A DNA stretch of 20,229 nucleotides from a virus, in IMG/VR virus record IMGVR_UViG_3300027963_000407, positions 1 through 20,229 of that record. One strand, given 5' to 3'. A program made the translations under genes and the position numbers. Positions within the stretch are counted from its first letter, which is position 1. Each line of letters opens with the position of its first letter. Positions 1-6,857 of this stretch are shown here, piece after piece. The notes beneath the pieces are model-generated. The model had not been told where the DNA came from and searched no databases. It worked only from the letters and a program-made list of their open reading frames with translations.

Positions 1-1
1 T

Positions 2-691
2 ACCTACAACAGCACCAGCAATACTTGGGCAGTAAGCAACGGTGCCAACATAAGTGGAGCCGTAAGTGTCAGCGGCAACATCACTGGTGGCAACATTAGC
101 ACCGGTGGAGCAATGGTTATTACTGGTACAAGTACCGCCGCAAGTTACAGCGCAACTGGCAACATTACAGGTGGCAACTTGTCAGCTGGCACAGGTACCA
201 TCACTGGTGGCAACATTGTTAATGCCAATGGAAATGGTATTGGTAATATTGGCAGTGCAACAACATATTTTAACACAGTGTTTGCCAAAGCAACAAGTGC
301 TCAATACGCGGACTTGGCTGAAATGTATGTAGCTGATACCGGCTACACTCCCGGCACTGTAGTAGAGTTTGGCGGCACTCATGAGATAACAGTCGCAACC
401 GCAACACATTCCGCACAGGTGGCCGGTATCATATCTACTCAACCAGCCTACCTAATGAATGCCACACAAGCCGGCGAGCACCTACTTGAAGTGGCCTTGG
501 TTGGACGAGTTCCCTGTTCAGTAATTGGTACAATACGCAAAGGCGATCGTTTAGTATCCAGTGGTCTACCTGGTGTTGCCCAAGCCCTAGATATCAATTT
601 ATACCAACCTGGATGCATTGTTGGTAAAGCCTTACAAGAATACAATTCAACCGAACCTGGAGTGATAGAAGTAGCAGTAGGAAGGTCATAA
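2..691 (+). CDS. C-terminal part of a fibre-like virion protein (5' end outside window)
   Basis: The reading frame is open from the window edge, so only the last 229 residues are seen. The first 90 or so residues are Gly/Asn/Thr/Ser-rich with repeated ITGGN units, typical of elongated beta-structured fibre or appendage shafts. After a YADLAEMY motif comes a compact domain (roughly residues 105-229) with PGTVVEFGG, VAGIISTQPAYLMN, ALVGRVPC and KGDRLVSS segments. I recognise this type of domain from the C-termini of many aquatic-phage structural proteins, where the ADLAE segment resembles the lead-in to fibre chaperone or autocleavage domains. Cleavage is not shown here. The stop TAA shares its last base with the next gene's ATG. 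The role as a host-contact or appendage protein is inferred from composition and domain style. It could equally be another surface-exposed virion protein. Confidence 0.75.
   Translation, partial: TYNSTSNTWAVSNGANISGAVSVSGNITGGNISTGGAMVITGTSTAASYSATGNITGGNLSAGTGTITGGNIVNANGNGIGNIGSATTYFNTVFAKATSAQYADLAEMYVADTGYTPGTVVEFGGTHEITVATATHSAQVAGIISTQPAYLMNATQAGEHLLEVALVGRVPCSVIGTIRKGDRLVSSGLPGVAQALDINLYQPGCIVGKALQEYNSTEPGVIEVAVGRS
74..217 (+). repeat. Three imperfect repeats encoding (N)ITGGN shaft units
   Basis: Near-identical DNA units occur at 74-97, 158-180 and 197-217. Each encodes a variant of ITGGN, and two of them GNITGGN, in the same frame. They are coding repeats of the fibre shaft. The spacing is irregular (39-84 bp start to start), so this is not a strict tandem array. 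Confidence 0.7.
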
Positions 692-1353
692 TGCAGTCTA
701 GATATCGCACAGACTATGCTGGCGAATTTGTAATACTAGAAACTCGATGGGGCGCCGGCAAAAAACAAGAAGCCAGAGAATGGATTCCAAATCCCATTGA
801 CAATCATCACCTGTCGGGTCGTGCGGCCTGCATTGGTAGCAATTTAGATCAGTGGCAGTTTGATTACACACGACTACAACGTCACCGCGGCGGATTGTTG
901 GGCAGTAAAAAACTACAGACCTACGGCACAGGATTGGTTGCTCAACAAATGCGGTTAGATTTTGCAGTAGAAACCAACACCGATAATTTAAATAAAATTT
1001 TAGCAACAGGTTATCAACGTGATAACATTGTGTATACCACTGCACGTAATTGTATCAGTAATCCAGGAGAATTTTATTTAATTCCTCATAAACCCAGATT
1101 GATTGACATGACTCTTGCAGTATATCTGGCTGCGTTTGATGGCCATAAAGAAGTGTTCTTATTAGGCTACACAGATGAATCACCAGGCAATTCATTAAAT
1201 TGGCAAGCACAACTTGCTGAAGTATTTTTAGCTTATCCGGGTGTTAAGTTTTATCTGGTAGGCGAAAGCACACGTATGCCTGATGTTTGGGTTGACTGTT
1301 TTAACACTCAGGTTATGACCTATCCTGAGTTTATCAGTTACTGTGATGTATAA
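691..1353 (+). CDS. Unknown phage protein, possible Rossmann-like fold
   Basis: A 220-residue protein with a good ribosome site (GGAAGG, 5 bases before ATG). The start overlaps the previous stop by one base (TAATG), so it is probably translationally coupled to the fibre-like gene. I do not recognise a named family. Alternating hydrophobic strands and helices are visible: AACIGSNL near residue 46, LDFAVET near 90, and KEVFLLGYTDE near 153 followed by an amphipathic helix and VKFYLVGES. The last part looks like a nucleotide-binding-type beta-alpha-beta unit. A distant similarity to DUF115/sialyltransferase-like proteins is possible but only a guess. There is no signal peptide or membrane segment. 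Its place directly after a fibre gene is compatible with an adhesin-modifying or assembly role, which is inference only. Its 3' end overlaps the convergent Nudix gene by 16 bp. Confidence 0.8.
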   Translation: MQSRYRTDYAGEFVILETRWGAGKKQEAREWIPNPIDNHHLSGRAACIGSNLDQWQFDYTRLQRHRGGLLGSKKLQTYGTGLVAQQMRLDFAVETNTDNLNKILATGYQRDNIVYTTARNCISNPGEFYLIPHKPRLIDMTLAVYLAAFDGHKEVFLLGYTDESPGNSLNWQAQLAEVFLAYPGVKFYLVGESTRMPDVWVDCFNTQVMTYPEFISYCDV

Positions 1354-1778
1354 ACGCTGGATTCAATAGTCAAAATCTTATTTTGCACCGCTTCAAAATT
1401 CACAGTTGACCACAGGCCTGGATGCATAGGTTTGGGCCATGTGCCCGAATCAATCCAGGCATAGCCTATGTGTTCGTAATTTAGTATGGGTCGAAATTCT
1501 TGATTTACAATGCAAAAAAATGTATGATATTCAAATCCTGCATCTGTTGTGGTGAACTTTTCCAACGGCATCATACGCACATAGTCGGGCATTGAACCAA
1601 TTTCTTCTTCACACTCTCTAACAATAGCAGTCATTAAAGTTTCGCCAAATTCTACACGTCCACCAGGTAATCCCCATGACCCCGGATGTTTTGAATCATT
1701 CCGCATGAGATACAGATAGCGGCGAGTATTGACCGCATAAAACCAAACACCCACTGCTTTTATAATACTAGACTCCAT
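1338..1778 (-). CDS. Nudix hydrolase
   Basis: A 146-residue protein of ordinary Nudix length. The Nudix box is clear: G40-x5-E46-x7-R54-E55-C-E-E58-E59-x-G61, so the glutamates that bind the metal and attack the pyrophosphate are present. Two hydrophobic positions of the consensus are Cys and Ser. Family knowledge: Nudix enzymes hydrolyse nucleoside diphosphates linked to another moiety (oxidised dNTPs, NAD-type dinucleotides, capped RNA). The substrate cannot be read from sequence. RNDSKHPGSWGLPGGRVE just before the box resembles MutT/NudG-like members acting on nucleotides. The start overlaps the end of gp15 by 19 bp, and GGAGG lies only 3 bases before the ATG, so translation is likely coupled to gp15. 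It ends inside the convergent unknown gene. Confidence 0.9.
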   Translation of the reverse strand: MESSIIKAVGVWFYAVNTRRYLYLMRNDSKHPGSWGLPGGRVEFGETLMTAIVRECEEEIGSMPDYVRMMPLEKFTTTDAGFEYHTFFCIVNQEFRPILNYEHIGYAWIDSGTWPKPMHPGLWSTVNFEAVQNKILTIESSVYTSQ

Positions 1779-3169
1779 GTGCCTCCAGGATACAGGCCTT
1801 GATATGATTTAATCCATGCTGTACCAGTCCATTCATACTGTATTTCTGTTGTGATATTTGTGACATACTGTATATTATCTGGACTTGAGCTGCTGTCAAA
1901 AGAAATTGTCCACCTGGCGCCATCATACTCAACAATATCGTTGGCTTGAGCAACCAGGGGTTGCCCACTGACTCCGGCCCAGGCTTCGGCATAACCTTCG
2001 TTAAACGTTCCAGTATCTTCGGTAAACAAATATCTTTGCCCAGCGGCAGCCGAGGCCAATCCAGCACCTGGTCCACTGCGTAGTGGATCAATAACAGACA
2101 AAACTGGTTCCAGTGTGTTGCTGGGAGTTGACCCAGCGTCTACAGTAAACAACAAAAAGCGATCATCGGTAGGATCGTAACTGACATGACCAATGACTTC
2201 GGTTCCATCATCTTGTTCTAATTTAATGTAGCTGATGCCGTCTCTCAACACCCCGTATGCTCCAACAACATTGTGCCATAACAAATTGCTGTCTGGACTA
2301 CTGGCCGGATTCAAACTGGCATTGGGTTGATCAACCACTTGTTGTTCACGCAAGGCTTGTAATCGACCAACAGTTCCTGGACTTCCACCAATCAGCAGGG
2401 CTTGATACCCGTATGGTGTAATTACTTGACGTGTGCCCAACAACAGGTCATTGTCAAGAATAGCATTGCTGGCATCGCCATTGGCATCAAACACACTCAT
2501 GACAATGCGTTCGACCACGCCCAGTTTCTTGACTTTAGCTGGACTTGACAACCAAATTGGTATACTAAAGGTAAGTGTGGCTATGTCTATAGGGTTTTCA
2601 GTTCCAATCGGAATGGTTCGATTACTCCATTTGGTTGATTCAAGATTACACACAGTCAGACTGGTCCAGTCAATAAAATTATCGGTGCTTTGTATTTCTA
2701 ATGCAGGGTTAAACAACACTAATATTTGCTCCAATATCTGCATTTTTTGATTGGTGTTTGAAGTCCATATGTCCAATGCAATGGTCAACTTGTATGGTAC
2801 CGGCATCAAACGCTCAATGGTAAATGCATTGCCCTGCGTGGTTTCGTATGTGTCAGTTGCTTCATCATAGGTGCGTTGGCGAACTTGCATGTTACTTACA
2901 AAGTTGGGCTCTTGCATTCTTGGACGATCGTAATCAAGTCCTGTGACATAAAACGTCATTAATGGAGTTGACGGCATGTCACTGGCACTGTTTTGTTGCA
3001 TAATAGTCTGTGCTTGACGGCTAGCATCGCCGTACCGAACGGGCACACGAATTAGTGTGTCGTTTTTGCCAGATTCGTTGCGGCCATACTCGACACTGAA
3101 GTTACTGAAGATTCTGGCAAACTGTAGTAAGAAGCGACGAATTTGTTGATCGTAAAAAAATTGTGCCAT
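1760..3169 (-). CDS. 15: Tail sheath stabiliser/completion protein, gp15-like
   Basis: The N-terminus MAQFFYDQQIRRFLLQFARI aligns with the T4 gp15 start pattern (aromatic, Tyr, RR, then LF-N), followed by IRVPVRYG, the usual gp15 signature. The core with PVPYKLTIALDIWTSNTNQ and QILEQILVLFNPAL (near residues 125-155) also follows gp15. In T4, gp15 caps the finished tail and joins it to the neck. At 469 residues it is far longer than T4 gp15 (about 270). The gp15-like part ends near residue 215, and the remaining 250 residues contain two beta-rich modules, the last with EYDGARWTI and EWTGTAWIKS. Its ATG directly follows the TAA of gp14, with CAGGA upstream as ribosome site. Extra domains are common in aquatic T4-like phages; their role here is unknown. 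Confidence 0.88.
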   Translation of the reverse strand: MAQFFYDQQIRRFLLQFARIFSNFSVEYGRNESGKNDTLIRVPVRYGDASRQAQTIMQQNSASDMPSTPLMTFYVTGLDYDRPRMQEPNFVSNMQVRQRTYDEATDTYETTQGNAFTIERLMPVPYKLTIALDIWTSNTNQKMQILEQILVLFNPALEIQSTDNFIDWTSLTVCNLESTKWSNRTIPIGTENPIDIATLTFSIPIWLSSPAKVKKLGVVERIVMSVFDANGDASNAILDNDLLLGTRQVITPYGYQALLIGGSPGTVGRLQALREQQVVDQPNASLNPASSPDSNLLWHNVVGAYGVLRDGISYIKLEQDDGTEVIGHVSYDPTDDRFLLFTVDAGSTPSNTLEPVLSVIDPLRSGPGAGLASAAAGQRYLFTEDTGTFNEGYAEAWAGVSGQPLVAQANDIVEYDGARWTISFDSSSSPDNIQYVTNITTEIQYEWTGTAWIKSYQGLYPGGTWSLVL

Positions 3170-4525
3170 TTATCGTCCTGGGGGTCTTGGGTTTGGTGGT
3201 GTAATATTGCCGCCTTGGCTACCGTTGTCGGCTTGTGGTTTGAGTATTTGACTTAAACTTTGACGACTTGGAATATTGCCTTGATCTGTGGTAGCAACAG
3301 TGTATGTATTGTTGACAAAGCTGGCACGTTGAGTTAATGCACCTGTGGCTAAATCTAGGTCAGTACGAACATTGTCTTCAATTTTAACCCAACTCGCGCC
3401 ACTGAATCTAAACAAGCGATTGGGAAAGTAATCTAAACGCAGGGCATAGTCGCCTGCAACTGGATTGGGTGGAAAGCTAACTCCTGGTGTTACAGGCAAG
3501 CCATTGGGTGCTTGTCCATCACCAGTTAGGTAACCCATGACATAGCCAAAGCTCTTGGGAGTATTACCTTCACCGGTTTGAGTGCTGTCTACTGTGGGAT
3601 AGGTATCATCGGCAGTGAGACCGGCTCCTGCAGGTTGCCCATTGTCAGTAGTGGGCAATATATAGAATTTTGTAACATCGTAACCACTGAGCGGAACATC
3701 GGCCTGTGCTTGTACCAGTAATGCATCATTGATTTCCAGATCTTTGGGCCTGGTACTCATTTGATCGCCCACTGTGGTAGGCGTGGTCACTGCTTGCCAA
3801 TAATCTGTGTCAGTGATGTCAGTTCCAGGTGGAACGTTTTGCTGTGCAACATAATAGGTACCACCGTTGTTGACTGTTTCGCCACTGGGATAAAAATTGC
3901 CAGGATCCCAGATATTTTCCGGCATAAATGGCTGGTTGATGATTTGGCTGTATTCTTGAGCATTAACCAGCGGCGTGGCTTTGATCCGCCACAGGTGTGG
4001 TAACCAAGTTTGGCTAAATCCTTCACTGGCATAGTTGCCATCCTGTATCACATAATATCTAGGCAGTGCATTAGGAATTGCACGATTCAGTGGATGGTAG
4101 TCTTTTAAATTAGGAACTTCAATAACATCACCTACCATGAGCTTGCGTCCAAAAGTGTCGATCATGTTGTTGTAGTGGAATGTGATAAACAAAGTATCGT
4201 TGTTTAAGAACAGGCCAAATTGCGTCAAATCAAAATCAACGTCTTGCGTACGATAAACACCACGCATGATGTACACGTCTGGATCGTATGCTCGATCTCG
4301 ATTTTCCAACAACAGTAAATCTTCGATAAACAACGGATTTGTAGTATCGTAAGTGGGCAAGGTAGCGTCACCGGGATTGTTGGTTTGTTCTGGATCTACT
4401 ATAGGTCCGAGATATTTGTGAACATAAATGTCAATTCCGCCAACAGTAAACATCTCTTTGATAGTGCGATCAAAGAATCGGTAGTCAGCAGTTCTGTTTG
4501 GGCGATATAGGCTTAGGCGTGGCAT
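3170..4525 (-). CDS. 14: Neck protein, gp14-like
   Basis: A 451-residue protein. Segments RFFDRTIKEMFTVGGIDIYV, FGLFLNNDTLFITFHYN, GRKLMVGDVIEVPNL and LPHLWRIKATPLVNAQEYSQ follow the gp14 pattern (a nonstandard-length relative; T4 gp14 is about 256 residues). gp14 together with gp13 forms the neck that closes the packaged head and receives the tail. Residues about 205-244 form a carbohydrate-binding-like insert (Y..G..V...G..Y.A....PPGT....YW). Residues about 355-385 carry DYALRLDYFPNRLFRFSG, a module I associate with aquatic-phage gp14. I chose ATG 4525: it sits just after a late-type box, and the longer in-frame start at 4585 would run through the divergent gene's promoter. It abuts gp15, forming one operon. 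Confidence 0.87.
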   Translation of the reverse strand: MPRLSLYRPNRTADYRFFDRTIKEMFTVGGIDIYVHKYLGPIVDPEQTNNPGDATLPTYDTTNPLFIEDLLLLENRDRAYDPDVYIMRGVYRTQDVDFDLTQFGLFLNNDTLFITFHYNNMIDTFGRKLMVGDVIEVPNLKDYHPLNRAIPNALPRYYVIQDGNYASEGFSQTWLPHLWRIKATPLVNAQEYSQIINQPFMPENIWDPGNFYPSGETVNNGGTYYVAQQNVPPGTDITDTDYWQAVTTPTTVGDQMSTRPKDLEINDALLVQAQADVPLSGYDVTKFYILPTTDNGQPAGAGLTADDTYPTVDSTQTGEGNTPKSFGYVMGYLTGDGQAPNGLPVTPGVSFPPNPVAGDYALRLDYFPNRLFRFSGASWVKIEDNVRTDLDLATGALTQRASFVNNTYTVATTDQGNIPSRQSLSQILKPQADNGSQGGNITPPNPRPPGR

Positions 4526-4532
4526 AGTTATG

Positions 4533-4540
4533 TATTTATG
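4533..4540 (-). promoter_or_regulatory. Late-type promoter box (CATAAATA) for gp14-gp15-Nudix
   Basis: Read on the minus strand this is CATAAATA, one base from the T4 late consensus TATAAATA, and it ends 7 bases before the gp14 ATG. Transcription would begin close to the ATG and leave almost no leader; I see no Shine-Dalgarno there. An alternative reading as a weak host-type promoter (TTGAAT, 17 bp, CATAAA) is possible, but both hexamers match only 4 of 6. Confidence 0.6.
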
Positions 4541-4547
4541 GGTTAGA

Positions 4548-4576
4548 TTGACTTGTAATTCAAAAGCTCGTATAAT
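4548..4576 (+). promoter_or_regulatory. Host-type promoter TTGACT-17-TATAAT
   Basis: TTGACT at 4548-4553 and TATAAT at 4571-4576 are separated by exactly 17 bp (11 of 12 consensus bases). Only 7 bases separate TATAAT from the ATG at 4584, so the predicted transcription start falls on or next to the A of the start codon. No Shine-Dalgarno is available. Confidence 0.85.
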
Positions 4577-4583
4577 TACACGC

Positions 4584-4835
4584 ATGGACGAACTATTTCA
4601 ACGCTTGGACCGTGCAGAACGAGCCATAGCCAATGTCAAAAATAAGGTGGCCCGTAAAGATCTGCTCAAAATGGTTCGGGCAATAGACCATGCTATTACA
4701 GCCGCAGATATGGAAAGTGTAGAATGCCGTAGAACACGCAAGGAAACATTACGGTATAAGGAATTAGTGCAAAAGACAAATAATTTACTTACAAACTTAG
4801 AACAGCACATAACCTTTGCTAATTTGCTCGGTTGA
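4584..4835 (+). CDS. Small coiled-coil protein, early-type gene
   Basis: An 83-residue, charged, helix-rich protein starting MDELFQRLDRAERAIANVKN, with heptad-like spacing of Leu/Ile/Val through most of its length. There is no membrane segment or cysteine cluster beyond one Cys. I do not recognise a family. The ATG at 4584 is chosen because a near-perfect host-type promoter ends 7 bases upstream; the longer in-frame start at 4530 lies upstream of that promoter. The TGA stop is embedded in the -35 hexamer of the next gene's promoter. Small basic or charged proteins expressed from strong early promoters in T4-like phages often bind host targets, but that role is inference only. Confidence 0.78.
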   Translation: MDELFQRLDRAERAIANVKNKVARKDLLKMVRAIDHAITAADMESVECRRTRKETLRYKELVQKTNNLLTNLEQHITFANLLG

Positions 4836-4860
4836 CAAATGGGTAATTTTCACATATAAT
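4832..4860 (+). promoter_or_regulatory. Perfect-consensus host-type promoter TTGACA-17-TATAAT
   Basis: TTGACA at 4832-4837 and TATAAT at 4855-4860, spacer 17 bp: all 12 bases match the sigma-70 consensus. Six bases separate TATAAT from the ATG at 4867, which places A of ATG at the expected +1. Confidence 0.92.
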
Positions 4861-4866
4861 ACATGT

Positions 4867-6012
4867 ATGGCTAAAACAAACGAAATCAAACGACTAAACC
4901 CCAAGGGTGCTGACTCCAAATACATTGGATTCGAACCCGAATGGCCGACGCAACCTGCTGACGAAAATCGCGTCAGTGCCTTGGCCAATGGATTCCATTG
5001 GTACAACTATCATTACGGTAAAAAAGATGCCAAGGATATGTTGTGTCATTATTTAGAGCACAACGGGCGCACAAAAGATGCTCGAACAATGCGTGGCATT
5101 CCCGACAGTCAAATTCGACTTACACCTGCTTGGGTGTGTCGTATGACCTTGCTTGGGTTGCAATTAAAAGATTACGAGCAGGCCAGTATCAATGAGCAAT
5201 TGGATGAAATGCTCCGGGCCAAACAAGAAATCCGACGGGCACAGGCTGACGTTGATGCTGACGCTGCCGTAGCCCGGCTCACAATTCAAGATCACCTGCG
5301 TGAAAAAGTGTCAGAATGCTGTGGCGAACTAGAAGGCATGTTTGATAATTTTATTGACGCAGGCGCTAAGATGTCGGCGGACTTTAAACCACTGATGTTA
5401 ATACGTGGTCTCAATATTAGCCCCAACATGATCAGCACAGTCGCTAAAGTTTGGGAATTAAGACTAGCCGAATTTAGCGAAGTGTTGGAAGGCACGGACC
5501 CTCAGTTGGTTGAAGGATACAGCCATCTCACAAAAATACAACTTCGTAATTGTGTAAAATTTTGTGAAACTGTAATCAATGATTGCAACAGTTATGTTCA
5601 ACTGAAAAAAGTAGAACGCAAACCACGCAAGGCCAAGCCAGTTAGTCCGGAAAAGAAAGCGGCCAAGTTTAAGATTTGTGCAGAATTTGCAGAACTCAAA
5701 CTCAAAAGTTTGCCGGCCGCACAACTGGTTGACAAGAGTGAAGCCTGGGTTTATGATACCAAAAAACGCAAACTGATACACATTGTGGCTGATGAATATG
5801 CCAAGGTGTTTACCGTCAAGAACAATAGTGTGATTGGGTTTAGCAAGATAGAAACAGTGCAAAAGACCCTGCGTAAACCGGCTGAAACTGTTAAACTTGT
5901 AACGGCCGCAGGCAAACCGGCTGCTCGCAAGATCTTCAAAGAACTTTCTACAACAGAAACAGCGTGGAACGCTCGCGGAACTGAAAACTTAGTAATACTG
6001 CGGGCATGGTAA
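4867..6012 (+). CDS. Conserved phage protein of unknown function, early-type gene
   Basis: A 381-residue protein starting MAKTNEIKRLNPKG. The N-terminal third has aromatic and charged motifs (YIGFEPEWP, GFHWYNYHYGKKDAKDML). The middle is helical, with coiled-coil potential around residues 105-165 and a Lys/Arg/Pro-rich linker near 260-280. The C-terminal part (residues about 300-381) has EAWVYDTKKRKLIHI and KTLRKPAETVKLV. I recognise this C-terminal pattern from hypothetical proteins of marine T4-like phages, but no function is known to me. The basic linker could contact nucleic acid. ATG 4867 is preferred over the in-frame start at 4816, because 4816 lies upstream of the consensus promoter. 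The expected transcript starts at this ATG, so it is probably expressed early and leaderless, separate from the structural genes on both sides. Confidence 0.87.
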   Translation: MAKTNEIKRLNPKGADSKYIGFEPEWPTQPADENRVSALANGFHWYNYHYGKKDAKDMLCHYLEHNGRTKDARTMRGIPDSQIRLTPAWVCRMTLLGLQLKDYEQASINEQLDEMLRAKQEIRRAQADVDADAAVARLTIQDHLREKVSECCGELEGMFDNFIDAGAKMSADFKPLMLIRGLNISPNMISTVAKVWELRLAEFSEVLEGTDPQLVEGYSHLTKIQLRNCVKFCETVINDCNSYVQLKKVERKPRKAKPVSPEKKAAKFKICAEFAELKLKSLPAAQLVDKSEAWVYDTKKRKLIHIVADEYAKVFTVKNNSVIGFSKIETVQKTLRKPAETVKLVTAAGKPAARKIFKELSTTETAWNARGTENLVILRAW

Positions 6013-6016
6013 AACT

Positions 6017-6024
6017 GCTAAATA
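6017..6024 (+). promoter_or_regulatory. Possible late-type box (GCTAAATA) before gp13
   Basis: GCTAAATA keeps the TAAATA core of the T4 late box and lies 21 bases before the gp13 ATG, a distance similar to those at gp19 and 15995. Two bases deviate from TATAAATA, so this is a weak call. Confidence 0.4.
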
Positions 6025-6026
6025 CA

Positions 6027-6042
6027 GGGAACGGAGCTTCCC
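6027..6042 (+). promoter_or_regulatory. Hairpin presenting the gp13 Shine-Dalgarno in its loop
   Basis: GGGAA and TTCCC form a 5-bp stem around the loop CGGAGC. The GGAG in the loop (6033-6036) is the best ribosome site for the ATG at 6046, 9 bases downstream. The stem ends 3 bases before the ATG. Such a loop-displayed site could aid or gate translation; that is inference. Confidence 0.5.
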
Positions 6043-6045
6043 TAC

Positions 6046-6816
6046 ATGGCCTTAGAAAACCAAGCAAGTCTAGACACCCTAAAACAGAATCTTTTTGATT
6101 ATGTTCGCCTACAGATAGGCGATCAGATCGTTGATCTCGAGTTGGATGCTGAGCACTATGAAGCCGCATACCAACGCACCATTGGTGTATACCGTCAACG
6201 GGCACAAAACGCCTACGAAGAAAGTTACAGCTTTTTGGAACTGGTAACCAATGTGAATATCTATGATATGCCACAGGAAGTCATTACTGTGCGTCAAATC
6301 TTTCGTAGAACATTTGGCGATAGCACAGGCCCATTTGCCAGCAATTTTGACCCGTTTAGTCAAGCGTCAATGAACGTTTATCTAATGAACTTCAACGTAG
6401 CAGGCGGCCTCGCCACTTATGACTTTTACAGTCAGTATGTGGAACTAGCTGGGCGTATGTTTGGTGCCTATATGAACTACACCTACAACCCAGTGACCAA
6501 AAAATTACAGTTGATTCGTGATCCCAAAGGCACTGGTGAAGCAGTGTTGATGTGGACTTACAATTTAAAACCCGAATTTAACCTGTTGAGCGATTTCCAG
6601 ATACAACAATGGATTCGAGACTACATGGTTGCAGCCTGTAAAATGATCATTGGCGAAGCACGTGAAAAATTTGGCACCATTGCCGGACCACAAGGCGGTG
6701 GAACACTCAATGGCACTGCAATGAAAGGCGAAGCACAAACCCAAATGGATGCCCTGCTCGAAGATCTTCGCAGATATGTTGATGGTAGCCAACCACTTAC
6801 CTGGGTAATAGGTTAA
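6046..6816 (+). CDS. 13: Neck protein, gp13-like
   Basis: A 256-residue protein. The N-terminal helical region LKQNLFDYVRLQIGDQIVDL followed by AEHYEAAYQRTIGVYRQRAQ has the pattern of T4-like gp13 (connector-adaptor helices). NVNIYDMPQEVITVRQIFRR and a C-terminal helical bundle with FQIQQWIRDYMVAACKMIIG also fit. T4 gp13 is about 309 residues, so this is a slightly shorter member. With gp14 it forms the neck below the portal after packaging. It is plus-strand, whereas its usual partners gp14 and gp15 lie on the opposite strand about 1.5 kb away, an unusual arrangement. The ribosome site GGAG lies in a small hairpin loop, with a degenerate late-type box further upstream. Identification is by pattern, and another head-tail connector protein is the main alternative. 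Confidence 0.78.
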   Translation: MALENQASLDTLKQNLFDYVRLQIGDQIVDLELDAEHYEAAYQRTIGVYRQRAQNAYEESYSFLELVTNVNIYDMPQEVITVRQIFRRTFGDSTGPFASNFDPFSQASMNVYLMNFNVAGGLATYDFYSQYVELAGRMFGAYMNYTYNPVTKKLQLIRDPKGTGEAVLMWTYNLKPEFNLLSDFQIQQWIRDYMVAACKMIIGEAREKFGTIAGPQGGGTLNGTAMKGEAQTQMDALLEDLRRYVDGSQPLTWVIG

Positions 6817-6823
6817 TATTCAC

Positions 6824-6852
6824 TAGACTTTGATTACAACTTGTGCTATACT
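6824..6852 (+). promoter_or_regulatory. Host-type promoter TAGACT-17-TATACT
   Basis: TAGACT (4 of 6) at 6824-6829 and TATACT (5 of 6) at 6847-6852 have a 17-bp spacer and lie in a 41-bp intergenic gap. TATACT ends 5 bases before the ATG at 6858, the same geometry as the two stronger promoters upstream. It is weaker than those. Confidence 0.6.
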
Positions 6853-6857
6853 ACAGC

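Noticed and set aside
74-217. Repeats read as a CRISPR-like or non-coding array
   Set aside because: The copies are in frame, encode fibre-like ITGGN units, and the spacing is irregular.
4526-4585. Longer gp14 start at 4585 on the minus strand
   Set aside because: The extra 20 residues run across a near-perfect plus-strand promoter, are unlike gp14, and the CATAAATA box would lie inside the gene.
4816-4866. Longer start for the 381-residue gene at 4816
   Set aside because: The extension overlaps the previous gene's end and lies upstream of a perfect promoter whose +1 is the ATG at 4867.
5464-5862. 132-codon open frame on the minus strand
   Set aside because: It lies wholly inside a well-supported plus-strand gene, has aromatic/Cys-rich shadow composition, and has no ribosome site.
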